From assembly GCF_002261225.1 (NCBI RefSeq), contig NZ_NEVM01000005.1, positions 1,860,001 to 1,924,000 on the forward strand: a stretch of DNA of 64,000 nt, given 5' to 3'. Shown piece by piece: positions 1-8,167 of this stretch. Within the stretch, counting starts at the first letter, position 1, and every line of letters begins with the position of its first letter. This DNA comes from Bordetella genomosp. 10 (GTDB taxonomy: Bacteria > Pseudomonadota > Gammaproteobacteria > Burkholderiales > Burkholderiaceae_B). Both the position numbers and the translations under genes were made by a program. The notes under the pieces were generated by a model that was not told the origin of the DNA, searched no databases, and saw nothing but the letters and a program-made list of their open reading frames with translations.

Positions 1-84
1 CGCGATATCGTCGCCGCGCGTCCAGGAGCCGTAGCCTTCGCCCATATCCGAATTCAGGTCTATGGTGTTTCCAGAGTTGCTCAT
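1..84 (-). CDS. pxpA: 5-oxoprolinase subunit A, N-terminal fragment (LamB/YcsF family)
   Basis: Only the first 28 codons lie in the window; the gene runs off the left edge. The reverse strand reads MSNSGNTIDLNSDMGEGYG, the family signature (IDLNxDxGE) of LamB/YcsF proteins, the A subunit of the bacterial ATP-dependent 5-oxoprolinase PxpABC. It follows pxpC by 71 bp on the same strand, the usual company of this subunit. The complex opens 5-oxoproline to glutamate in the cytoplasm. Identity rests on a short but characteristic motif plus context. Confidence 0.85.
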   Translation of the reverse strand, partial: MSNSGNTIDLNSDMGEGYGSWTRGDDIA

Positions 85-155
85 GATCGAATGCTCCGAA
101 GGTTGAGTCTGGGTCACGGCCGCAAAGCCGGCCGCGGGTCTTGCCGGTTTTCCTG

Positions 156-1085
156 CTAACGACGCAGCGCCTCCAGCGCCGCATCTATCGTGGTCAACGT
201 GAAACGCACCGCGCAGCCGACCGGCGCCTGGGCGAGACGCCACAAGTCCGCCTGGATCACGGCCGCGATTTTCGGGTAGCCGCCGCAGGTATTCGCCTCC
301 GCCATCTGTACGATCGGCTGCCCGTTCGGCGGCACCTGGACCGTTCCGGGAATGATGCCGTGCGAGAACAATTCCAGAGGATGCGCCAATTTCAGCGGTT
401 CGCCCATCAGTCGATACCCGACACGATTCGCTTCGCTCGATATCCGGTACGAACCCTCGCGAAAATGGGCCAGGGACTCGCCGGTGAAGCAGTCGTATTC
501 CGTTGCGGGGATGATCCTCACCCGCACGACGCCCTGCTTCAGGTCATCCAGGAAGGACACCCGTTCCGCGGGCGCGATGCCGGGATGTTCCGACAGCGCC
601 AGCCCCGCCGATACACCCAGCGTCAGTACGTCGCCGCGCCGCAGCCCTCGCCCCTCGTAACCGCCGAAGCCCGCCTTGAGGTCGGTCGAGCGCGATCCCA
701 ATATCTCCTGCACGTCTATCCCGCCCGAAAACGCGATATACGCACGGCAGCCCAGCCTGGGGGCCTCGATGACCAGAACCTGGCCCGGCGCGGCCCGCAC
801 GCGGGTCCACGTCGGCACGGCCGCGCCATCGAGAGTCACGCGGCTTTGCGCGCCGGTGCAGGCGAACCAGATATCGTCTTGGACCCGCAGGCGTTGCGGA
901 AAAACATTGATTTCGAGGGCAGCCGCGTTCGCTTCGTTGCCCACCAGTTCGTTTGCCATGACAAGCGCCGGTTCGTCCATGGCGCCGCCACGGCTCACGC
1001 CGGCACCGAGGAATCCGATGCGCCCCCGGTCCTGGACCAAATTCAACGCGCCGGACGAAAGCACTTCGATCGTTGCTTTGGCCAT
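156..1085 (-). CDS. pxpC: 5-oxoprolinase subunit C (biotin-dependent carboxyltransferase/KipA family)
   Basis: 309 residues, normal for the family. The N-terminal stretch has the family block LVQDRGRIGFLGAGVSRGG followed by MDEPALVMANELVGN, and GGYPKIA lies near the C-terminus. Family members were named KipA or urea-amidolyase-like; in PxpABC they form the C subunit that, with PxpB and PxpA, hydrolyses 5-oxoproline to glutamate using ATP. It starts 3 bp after the pxpB stop and precedes pxpA, so the order B-C-A is kept and co-translation is likely. No signal peptide; cytoplasmic. Confidence 0.92.
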   Translation of the reverse strand: MAKATIEVLSSGALNLVQDRGRIGFLGAGVSRGGAMDEPALVMANELVGNEANAAALEINVFPQRLRVQDDIWFACTGAQSRVTLDGAAVPTWTRVRAAPGQVLVIEAPRLGCRAYIAFSGGIDVQEILGSRSTDLKAGFGGYEGRGLRRGDVLTLGVSAGLALSEHPGIAPAERVSFLDDLKQGVVRVRIIPATEYDCFTGESLAHFREGSYRISSEANRVGYRLMGEPLKLAHPLELFSHGIIPGTVQVPPNGQPIVQMAEANTCGGYPKIAAVIQADLWRLAQAPVGCAVRFTLTTIDAALEALRR

Positions 1086-1088
1086 GCC

Positions 1089-1796
1089 TCAGGAAGCCCT
1101 TACGAACCTGACGGTGTCGCCCGGCGCGAGCAGGCACGGCGGCCCGGCATGGGGATCGAAGAGTTCGGCTTCGGTCATTCCGACGAGGTGCCATCCGGAT
1201 GGCGCATCGCAAGGCTGTATGCCCGCCTGGACGCCCCCGACGATCACCGATCCCTTCGGAATCCTTACCCGCGGCTGCGTTCTCCGGGGTATTGCCAACG
1301 GCGCCGGCAATCCGCCGAGGTAAGCGAATCCCGGCATGGCGCCTATGCAGGCGACGGTATAGATGGCATTACTGTGCATCTCGACCCATTGGTCGACGCT
1401 CATACCCGCATGCGCCGCCAGGTCGGGCAGGTCTTCACCGGATTTCCCGCCATAGACGACCGGAAACACGTGCTCCCGTCCGCCTTCCCGCACACCTTGC
1501 GTTTCCGGCCAGGTTTTCAACACCAGATCCCGGACGGCTTCCGGATGCAGCGCCATGGGATCGAACAGGACGAGCAGGTTATTCACGCCCAGGACGAGTT
1601 CCGTTATTCCTTGGTCGCGGAAGGCCGATAGCGCCGCGCCCAGCGCCTGCAACCTGCGCTGGATCCGCATATCGAAGCACTCGCTACGCGGATCGAACAA
1701 CAGGCCGCCCAGCCCGAGATGGCTCAACACAGGTTCAGGCGACCGGGTGGACGACAATGCCGTCTCCAGGTCGTCGCGGATTGCGTCCAAGCTCAT
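1089..1796 (-). CDS. pxpB: 5-oxoprolinase subunit B (KipI family)
   Basis: 235 residues, matching KipI/PxpB length. The motif GAMPGFAYLGGLP in the second half and PRVRIPKGSVIVGG after it are family hallmarks. Partner of PxpC and PxpA in ATP-dependent 5-oxoproline cleavage. It lies 33 bp after the upstream aminotransferase gene and 3 bp before pxpC, so it belongs to the same minus-strand operon. The direct product, glutamate, is a natural amino donor for the aminotransferase next door; that link is inference. Confidence 0.92.
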   Translation of the reverse strand: MSLDAIRDDLETALSSTRSPEPVLSHLGLGGLLFDPRSECFDMRIQRRLQALGAALSAFRDQGITELVLGVNNLLVLFDPMALHPEAVRDLVLKTWPETQGVREGGREHVFPVVYGGKSGEDLPDLAAHAGMSVDQWVEMHSNAIYTVACIGAMPGFAYLGGLPAPLAIPRRTQPRVRIPKGSVIVGGVQAGIQPCDAPSGWHLVGMTEAELFDPHAGPPCLLAPGDTVRFVRAS

Positions 1797-1829
1797 TTGC
1801 CCGAATCCCTCGTCCCATGCATTCGAGCG

Positions 1830-3038
1830 TTATTGCAAGGCGGCGCACGCCGCGCGAATGCGCAGGCAGCCCTCGGCGATGTCCTTGTCGGAGCTGGCGA
1901 AGGAAATCCGCAGGTAGGGCGACAGGCCATAAGCCGCGCCGCACACCGTCGCGACCCCGAAATCCTCGAGCAGGTACTCGGCCAGTTCGACGTCCGACTC
2001 GATGACGCGGCCCGCGCGCGTGGACTTGCCCATCAGGCCGGAGACATTCGCAAATACGTAGAATGCGCCTTCGGGCTTGGAAAACGTCAAGCCGTCGATA
2101 CCCGAAAGCCCTTCCGCGATGCGCGCGCGCCGGCCCTCATAGGCCTGCCGCATGGCCTCGACCGGCGCCTGTTCTCCGGCGAACGCGGCCACGGCCGCCG
2201 CCTGGCTGATCGACGTCGCGCACGTGGTGGTCTGGGACAGCAGCTTGGACATGGCCGCGATGAGCGTCTCGGGCCCCGCGCCGTATCCCAGGCGCCAGCC
2301 CGTCATGGCATACCCCTTGGACGCGCCGTTGACGATGAGCGTGCGCTCCTTGAGTTGCGGCGCCACCTTGACGAAGGATTCATGGCGGGCGCCGCCATAG
2401 ACGTAGTGTTCGTATATTTCGTCGGACATCACCAGCACGTTCGGATGCCGTTCGATGACCGCCGCGAGGCGCGCAAGCTCTTCGGCGCCGTACACCGCCC
2501 CGCTCGGATTATTCGGCGAATTGAGCACCACCCAGCGGGTCCTGGGCGTAATGGCCGCCTCCAGTTCTTCCGGCTGGAGCTTGAAGCCGTTCCCGTCGCT
2601 CCCCTGGATAATCACCGGCACCCCGCCATTCAGGATGGCGAGGTCGGGATATGACACCCAATAGGGAGCATGCACGATGACCTCGTCGCCCGCGTTCAGC
2701 GTCGCATTGAATGCGTGGGCGATGATGTGTTTCCCGCCGCAGCCCGCGACCACTTCCTCGGGGCGATAGGTCAAGCCGTTGTCCCGCGCAAGCTTGGTGA
2801 CGATCGCCTTGCGCAAGGCGGGCGTCCCCGCCGTGGCGGTGTAATGGGTATCTCCGGACCTGAGCGCCGCGATCGCGGCTTCGACGATGTGCGCCGGCGT
2901 GTCGAAATCCGGCTCTCCCACGGTCAGGTTGACGATATCGCGGCCTTCCGCGCGCAGCTTTCCCACCAGCGCATTGGCGGCGACGCTTGGAGAAGCCTTG
3001 ATGGCATTTACCCGCTCCGACAGCATCTTGGCATCCAT
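1830..3038 (-). CDS. PLP-dependent class I/II aminotransferase (aspartate aminotransferase-like)
   Basis: 402 residues from the ATG at 3038. That start is chosen because the protein then opens MDAKMLSERV, the normal N-terminus; the frame stays open 27 codons further but without family-like sequence. Fold-type I markers are clear: NSPNNPSG (173-180), SDEIYE (205-210) and the PLP lysine K241 in NGASKGYAMTGWR. It transfers an amino group between an amino acid and a 2-oxo acid in the cytoplasm; substrate is not fixed by sequence. It heads the pxpBCA segment and follows a flavin hydroxyacid dehydrogenase, so it could aminate that enzyme's 2-oxo acid product using glutamate from 5-oxoproline (inference). 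Confidence 0.9.
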   Translation of the reverse strand: MDAKMLSERVNAIKASPSVAANALVGKLRAEGRDIVNLTVGEPDFDTPAHIVEAAIAALRSGDTHYTATAGTPALRKAIVTKLARDNGLTYRPEEVVAGCGGKHIIAHAFNATLNAGDEVIVHAPYWVSYPDLAILNGGVPVIIQGSDGNGFKLQPEELEAAITPRTRWVVLNSPNNPSGAVYGAEELARLAAVIERHPNVLVMSDEIYEHYVYGGARHESFVKVAPQLKERTLIVNGASKGYAMTGWRLGYGAGPETLIAAMSKLLSQTTTCATSISQAAAVAAFAGEQAPVEAMRQAYEGRRARIAEGLSGIDGLTFSKPEGAFYVFANVSGLMGKSTRAGRVIESDVELAEYLLEDFGVATVCGAAYGLSPYLRISFASSDKDIAEGCLRIRAACAALQ

Positions 3039-3126
3039 ATTATTCAAATCAAATAGGGTTTGAGGAAGGAACACCGGCAATCCGGAAACCATAGCATGCC
3101 GCATTAATCGGCAAGCCAACTTATTT

Positions 3127-3141
3127 TTATCGGTCCGATAA
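3127..3141. promoter_or_regulatory. Perfect 7-bp inverted repeat upstream of the aminotransferase/pxp segment
   Basis: TTATCGG-T-CCGATAA, a perfect palindrome with a single central base, in a 256-bp AT-richer gap between the hydroxyacid dehydrogenase gene and the aminotransferase start at 3038. Size and symmetry fit an operator for a dimeric regulator and suggest that the aminotransferase-pxp segment has its own promoter. The regulator is unknown and none is encoded beside it. Confidence 0.4.
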
Positions 3142-3294
3142 GTTTATTGATATCGACCGCCGGACCGTGGCGCAGGACACCACGACGTATAGAGCAAGGT
3201 CATGCCGCGGACCGGCACGGTCGGCCACAACGCTCGCTGCCCGGGCTTCACCATCTCGGCCGCCAGTTCATCGGCGCCGGGAAAATCCCGCGGC

Positions 3295-4725
3295 TTACGC
3301 CCGCAGGATCTTGCCCGGATTCATCCGCCCCGCCGGATCGAATGCCGCCTTCACGGCGCGCATCATGTCCAGGTCCAGGACCGGCTTGAAACGTTCCAGG
3401 CGTTCCACGTGCATCTTGCCGATGCCGTGCTCGGCACTGATGCTGCCGCCCAGCTCCACGCTGGCCTCGTGGACGATCAGGTTCACGCGCGCCGCCGCCT
3501 CCTCGCACTGCTCCGGGGTCGCGTATACGTCGCGCGGCAGCACCGCGATGACGTGGATGTTGCCGTCGCCGATGTGGCCCGCATGGCAGACGATGGCGCC
3601 GGCGACCTGTTGCTCGATGCGTCCGGTGACCAGCGGAATGAATGCCGGCAGCCGCGACACCGGCACCGAGGTGTCGTTGGAGACGGTAAAGCCCGCGCGC
3701 TTGTTCGATTCGGAAATGTTGTGCCGCAACGCCCAGATGCGCTCGGTCTTGGCGATGTCGGTCGCCAGCACCGCATCGGCGATCAGCGCACGCTCGAACG
3801 CGGCCTCCATCAGGTTCTGCAATTCGGCGCCGGCGTCCCACTGCGGCGAACTGTCGGCGATCTCCATCAGCACATAGAATGGCGCGTCCAGCGCCATGGG
3901 AGACTGCAGCCCATGGCCGTGCTTCAGGACGATTTCTATCTGCTCGCGCGAAAGAATCTCGAACGCCTCGATGCGGTTGCCGATCTGTTCCTGCATGAAG
4001 CGCAACAGGTCCACGGCCTCCCGCACGCCGGCCAGCGCCATCATGGCGGTGGCCGAGACGGAAAGCCGCGGGAACAGCTTGAGCACGGCGGCGGTCACCA
4101 CGCCCAGCGTGCCCTCGGCGCCGATGAACAACTGCTTGAGGTCATAGCCGGAGTTGTCCTTGCGCAGGGCGCGCAAGCCGTCCCAGATGCGGCCGTCCGG
4201 CAGCACCACCTCCAGGCCCAGCACCAGCTCTCGCATGTTGCCGTAGCGCAGCACGCCCGTTCCCCCGGCATTGGTCGACACCAGGCCGCCGATCTCGCAA
4301 CTTCCCACGCTGCCCAGCAGCAAGGGAAACTGGCGCTGCCGCGCGTCGGCGGCCTCGCGCACGTTGGCCAGGATGCAGCCGGCCTCCGCGGTCAGCGAAT
4401 TGTTGGCGACGTCCACCTCGCGGATGCGGTTCATGCGCGACAGGTTCAATAGCACGACCGGCCGGTCGCCATCCGCGACCGCGCCTCCGGTCAGCCCCGT
4501 GTTTCCGCCCTGCGGAACGATGGCCATCTCCAGCTCGGCGCACAGCTTCACGACCTCCGCGACTTCCGGGGTGGAACCGGGCAGCACGACCGCCAGCGCC
4601 TTGCCCCGATACCGTCCGCGCCAGTCCTGCTGGTAGCCGTTCATGTCCTCGGCCGCCGTGAGCACCCGCCCCGGGCCGACGACGCGCTCGAATCGTCCGG
4701 CCAACGCCGCAGTGTCATGCATCAT
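3295..4725 (-). CDS. FAD-binding D-2-hydroxyacid dehydrogenase (GlcD/D2HGDH/Dld family)
   Basis: 476 residues, typical for single-chain VAO/PCMH-type flavoenzymes. FAD-binding motifs are PQGGNTGLTGG (71-81) and SVGSCEIGGLVSTNAGG (139-155); the C-terminal cap ends with SAEHGIGK (430-437), the metal/active-site segment shared by D-lactate and D-2-hydroxyglutarate dehydrogenases, then MNPGKIL. It oxidises a D-2-hydroxy acid to the 2-oxo acid, passing electrons to an acceptor. It starts 3 bp after the Bug protein gene, so binding protein and enzyme are co-expressed; the imported acid is probably its substrate or precursor (inference). Exact substrate unknown. Confidence 0.9.
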   Translation of the reverse strand: MMHDTAALAGRFERVVGPGRVLTAAEDMNGYQQDWRGRYRGKALAVVLPGSTPEVAEVVKLCAELEMAIVPQGGNTGLTGGAVADGDRPVVLLNLSRMNRIREVDVANNSLTAEAGCILANVREAADARQRQFPLLLGSVGSCEIGGLVSTNAGGTGVLRYGNMRELVLGLEVVLPDGRIWDGLRALRKDNSGYDLKQLFIGAEGTLGVVTAAVLKLFPRLSVSATAMMALAGVREAVDLLRFMQEQIGNRIEAFEILSREQIEIVLKHGHGLQSPMALDAPFYVLMEIADSSPQWDAGAELQNLMEAAFERALIADAVLATDIAKTERIWALRHNISESNKRAGFTVSNDTSVPVSRLPAFIPLVTGRIEQQVAGAIVCHAGHIGDGNIHVIAVLPRDVYATPEQCEEAAARVNLIVHEASVELGGSISAEHGIGKMHVERLERFKPVLDLDMMRAVKAAFDPAGRMNPGKILRA

Positions 4726-4728
4726 GTA

Positions 4729-5718
4729 TCACCCCCTTTTCAGGCCGCCGATGGACTTGATGACGGCGCCCCACTTCTCGGTTTCCGCGCTGACCAGCGT
4801 GGCAAGCGCCTCGGGAGACGAGCCGACGGGCGTGGCGCTCAATTCCTTGAGTTGCGTCTGCACGTCGGGCAGCGCCACCACCGCCTTTAGGGCATCGTTC
4901 AATGACGCGACCATGGGCCGGGGCATGCCGGCGGGGCCGAAGATGGCGTTCCACGTCCAGGTCTCGTAGCCCGGCACGCCCGATTCGGCCACGGTGGGCA
5001 GGTCGGGAAACGAGGCCACGCGCGCCTTGGTCGTCACGGCAAGTGCGCGCGCGGAGCCGGCGCGGATATGCGAGGCCGCGCCCGTGAGCACGTCGAACAG
5101 GATGGGAATCTGTCCGGCGATCAGGTCGGTCATGGCCGGGCCGCCGCCCTTGTAAGGCACGTGGACCATGTCCACGCCGGCCATCGCCTTGAACAACTCG
5201 CCCGACAGGTGCGGCGGCGTCCCCACGCCCGACGACCCGTAGCTGAACTGGCCGGGCTTCGCCTTCAGCAGGGCGATCAGTTCCTGGACGTTCCTGGCCT
5301 TGACGGAAGGATTGACCAGCAACACGTTGGGGACGGTGGCGATCAGCGATATGGGCGTAAAGTCCTTCTGCGCGTTGTAGGAGAGCGACTCCATCGACAA
5401 CGGGTTGATCACGTGCGTGGCGATGGTGCCCATCAGCAGGGTATTGCCGGTGGGATCGGCCCGGGCCGCCTTTGCCGCGCCGATGGCGCCGCCGCCCCCG
5501 CCGATGTTCTCCACCACGACGGTGCGCTGTATGCGTTCACCCAATTTCTGCGCCACCAGGCGCGAGACGATGTCGGTGGCGCCGCCCGCGGCGAAAGGCA
5601 CGATCAGGTTGATCGTGCCTTTGGGCAAGACAGCCTGCGCGAACGAACGGGGCATATACCAGCCGGCCGCCATGGCCACGCCCGCTTTCAGCACACTGCG
5701 TCGGGAAATGTCATTCAT
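4729..5718 (-). CDS. Bug/TctC-family tripartite tricarboxylate transporter substrate-binding protein
   Basis: 329 residues. The N-terminus carries SRRSVLKAG, a twin-arginine-type motif, then a hydrophobic stretch and a cleavage region near residue 28 (SFAQA), so export to the periplasm, possibly by Tat, is predicted. The body has the Bug pattern: INLIVPFAAGGATDIVSR, then VHVPYKGGGPAMTDLIAGQI and PDLPTVAESGVPGYE. Such proteins bind small carboxylates. No TctA/TctB membrane genes are adjacent; the neighbour upstream is an MFS permease, so this is an orphan binding protein. The hydroxyacid dehydrogenase follows after 3 bp. Confidence 0.92.
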   Translation of the reverse strand: MNDISRRSVLKAGVAMAAGWYMPRSFAQAVLPKGTINLIVPFAAGGATDIVSRLVAQKLGERIQRTVVVENIGGGGGAIGAAKAARADPTGNTLLMGTIATHVINPLSMESLSYNAQKDFTPISLIATVPNVLLVNPSVKARNVQELIALLKAKPGQFSYGSSGVGTPPHLSGELFKAMAGVDMVHVPYKGGGPAMTDLIAGQIPILFDVLTGAASHIRAGSARALAVTTKARVASFPDLPTVAESGVPGYETWTWNAIFGPAGMPRPMVASLNDALKAVVALPDVQTQLKELSATPVGSSPEALATLVSAETEKWGAVIKSIGGLKRG

Positions 5719-5842
5719 CGGTTTGTCTCCTGTTGCGGCGCCCGGCTTTTTTCGCTCGGTGCGCTTGTGTTATCGATTCTTCGTCTATCGGGCCGGGCAG
5801 GCCGGCTCCGCCATCCATGACCGCGGCCGAAGGGCATCGGCC

Positions 5843-7138
5843 TCAGGTGAGATCCCGCCCCTTCGTTTCGGGCAGGATCAGGCTCATCGCGAACACGGCG
5901 CCGTAGGCAGCGATGCCGAAGGCGAAAATGGCCGTTGCAAGCCCCGACTTCTCGCTGATCCAGCCCACCAGCACAGGGAAAAGCGCGCCGATCCCCCGGC
6001 CGAAGTTGTAGGTGAAACTCTGGCCGTTGGCCCGGCTCTCCACCGGATAGAGTTCGGTCAGATAGGCGCCGACGCCGCTGAACACGCCGCACGCCGAGAA
6101 ACCCAGCGGGAAACCGAGAAACAGCATCTGGGTATTCGTCAGGGGCAGATGCAGGTAGAGATAGATGGAAAGGACGGAAAGCGCGGAGAAGAAAATGAAA
6201 TTCTTCCTGCGCCCCCAGTAGTCCGCGAGATAGGCGCCCCCGACGTAGCCCACGAACGAACCCGCGATGATCACGAGCAGATAACCGGTGGTGTTCAGCA
6301 CCGACAGATGCCGCTCCATCTTCAGGTAGGTCGGCAGCCAGGTGGACATGGCGTAGTAGCCGCCTTGCATGCCGGTGCAGAGAATCGAGGCGGACAGCGT
6401 CGTGCGCAGCAGCCCCGGCGAGAAAATCGCCAAGGCCGGGGACTTGGGCTGCGCCGACTGTTGCCGTTCCGCCTTGTTGTCCAGAAAGACCTGCGGCTCG
6501 GACACGTGCCTGCGTATATACAGCACCAGAAACGCCGGTACGATGCCGACCCAGAACAGGGCCCGCCATGCCAGGTTTTCCGGCAGAAACGAGAACATCG
6601 CGCTGTACGCCACGGCGGCGGCGGCCCAGCCTATCGACCAGCCGCTCTGCACGACGCCGACGGCCTTGCCGCGGTCCTTGCTGGCGACGATTTCGCCTAT
6701 CAATACCGCGCCGACCGCCCATTCCCCGCCGAAGCCCAGGCCCTGCAAGGCGCGCAGCACGAAAACCTGCTCGAAGTTCTGCGCGAAACCGATCGCCATC
6801 GTGCACAGGGAAAACCAGATGATGGTGGCTTGCAGGATCTTCACCCTGCCGTAGCGATCCGCCAATATTCCCGCGATCCAGCCGCCGACGGAGGAAAACA
6901 GCAGCGTCACGGTGCCCAATAAGCCGGCCTGGCCCCGGTCTATGCCCCAAAGCGTCACCAGCGAGGTAATGACGAAGCTGAACACCATGAAGTCGAAGGC
7001 GTCGATTGCCCAGCCGCCAAACGACGCGTGGAACGCGCGTTTTCCCGAAAGCGGCATCTCCCGGTACCACGAAGTGAACCGCCAACCCTGCCGGGCCTGT
7101 GGCGCGGCCTGCCCTGTCACCTTTGCAGCCATGATCAT
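5843..7138 (-). CDS. MFS transporter (aromatic acid:H+ symporter-like)
   Basis: 431 residues from ATG 7138, chosen because GGAG lies just upstream; the frame is open further but unlike MFS N-termini. Twelve hydrophobic segments and the MFS loop motif GILADRYGRVK are visible, with DAFDFMVFSFV in the first helix, as in organic-acid symporters. Predicted inner-membrane proton-coupled importer of an organic acid. It is the first gene of the minus-strand block MFS-Bug-dehydrogenase (125 bp to the Bug gene) and probably supplies the substrate. A strong inverted repeat lies 111-145 bp upstream of its start. Confidence 0.88.
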   Translation of the reverse strand: MIMAAKVTGQAAPQARQGWRFTSWYREMPLSGKRAFHASFGGWAIDAFDFMVFSFVITSLVTLWGIDRGQAGLLGTVTLLFSSVGGWIAGILADRYGRVKILQATIIWFSLCTMAIGFAQNFEQVFVLRALQGLGFGGEWAVGAVLIGEIVASKDRGKAVGVVQSGWSIGWAAAAVAYSAMFSFLPENLAWRALFWVGIVPAFLVLYIRRHVSEPQVFLDNKAERQQSAQPKSPALAIFSPGLLRTTLSASILCTGMQGGYYAMSTWLPTYLKMERHLSVLNTTGYLLVIIAGSFVGYVGGAYLADYWGRRKNFIFFSALSVLSIYLYLHLPLTNTQMLFLGFPLGFSACGVFSGVGAYLTELYPVESRANGQSFTYNFGRGIGALFPVLVGWISEKSGLATAIFAFGIAAYGAVFAMSLILPETKGRDLT

Positions 7139-7248
7139 GTCTCCGTTTTCGTTGTTGTTCAGATGGCGGCTTATCGGCCGCTCTCGGCTTCCGTTATTGC
7201 GGAGGCCACACGGTTGCACGCATCGGCGCTCTGCGGCGCTGCAACGAC

Positions 7249-7283
7249 ATATTGCCCAGCGTCCAATGGGCGCTGGGCAATAT
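7249..7283. promoter_or_regulatory. 13-bp perfect inverted repeat upstream of the MFS gene
   Basis: Arms ATATTGCCCAGCG (7249-7261) and CGCTGGGCAATAT (7271-7283) around a 9-base loop. The symmetry is perfect over 13 bp, but no T-run follows on either strand, so it is not a standard intrinsic terminator. Its place in the non-coding gap upstream of the MFS start suggests an operator or a structured leader. A second small palindrome, CTATTTTT-T-AAAAATAG, lies at 7298-7314. Confidence 0.5.
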
Positions 7284-7346
7284 CAAAACTGATATGGCTA
7301 TTTTTTAAAAATAGAAATTACGCATGCCGCTATCAGCATTTGTCAT

Positions 7347-7379
7347 GGGGGCGTTCCCCGAGAGGGAAGCGCCGCCCCC
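7347..7379 (-). terminator. Terminator-like stem-loop after the aldolase gene
   Basis: Stem built from GGGGGCG (7347-7353) pairing with CGCCCCC (7373-7379), with TTCCC/GGGAA inside, about 40 nt past the aldolase stop. There is no T-tract directly after it on the minus strand, though an AT run follows about 35 nt later. Plausible end of the Bug-aldolase transcript. Confidence 0.4.
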
Positions 7380-7417
7380 ATTCGGCCTCCGCGCCTTGCG
7401 ATGGCGCGGACGCAACA

Positions 7418-8167
7418 TCAGTTCTTGTAGCTGGGATCGCGGCGGTCCAGGTAGCGGAGCATGGCGGGCCACTCCATCAGGCCAAAGGGACGGCGCACGT
7501 CGGGCTGGTACAAGCGGAACGTCTTGTCCACGATGGCCTGGCCGGGATGCAGGATCTCGGCCCCCGAGGTCATGACGTCGACCTGGGCGCGGCAGGCCAT
7601 TTCCAGCCAGTACATGGCATTGAAGGCTTCGGCCACGGACGGGCAGGCCACCAGCAAGCCGTGGTTGCGCAGGATCATGCTGGTGGAACGGCCCAGGTCC
7701 CGCACCAGCCGCTGCTGCTCGTCCATGTCGATGGCCACGCTTTCGTAGTCGTGATAAGCGATATCGGCGAAACGCATGGCCGTCTGGGTGATGGGCAGCA
7801 GGCCTTCCTTCATGCACGACACCGCCATGCCGGCGCGCGTATGGGTGTGGATGACGCAGCCCACGTCATGCCGGTGCGCATGCACGGCGCTGTGGATCAC
7901 GTATCCCGCCTGGTTGACGACCGCGTCGGTGCAGCCCTGGTCCAGCACATCGCCTTGCAGATTGATCTTCAACAGGCTGGACGCCGTGATTTCCTCGTAC
8001 ATCCAGCCATAGGGATTGATCAGGATCTCGTCGTCGGTGCCGGGAATGCGCGAGGTGATGTGGTTGTAGACCAGGTCGCTCATGCCGAAAAGCGGCATCA
8101 GGCGGTAGCAGGCGGCCAGGTCGACGCGGGCCTGCCATTCGGTGGCGCTGTAGCGGGATTGTGTCAT
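7418..8167 (-). CDS. Class II aldolase/adducin family protein
   Basis: 249 residues from ATG 8167. This start overlaps the TGA of the Bug gene upstream in the motif ATGA, so the two are translationally coupled; a start 12 codons earlier is less likely. Family metal ligands are present: H107 and H109 in IHTHT, and H169 in RNHG. Members are zinc-dependent lyases or decarboxylases of hydroxy acids or sugar phosphates, or non-catalytic adducin-like proteins. Pairing with a carboxylate-binding protein suggests catabolism of an imported hydroxy acid; substrate unknown. Confidence 0.88.
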   Translation of the reverse strand: MTQSRYSATEWQARVDLAACYRLMPLFGMSDLVYNHITSRIPGTDDEILINPYGWMYEEITASSLLKINLQGDVLDQGCTDAVVNQAGYVIHSAVHAHRHDVGCVIHTHTRAGMAVSCMKEGLLPITQTAMRFADIAYHDYESVAIDMDEQQRLVRDLGRSTSMILRNHGLLVACPSVAEAFNAMYWLEMACRAQVDVMTSGAEILHPGQAIVDKTFRLYQPDVRRPFGLMEWPAMLRYLDRRDPSYKN

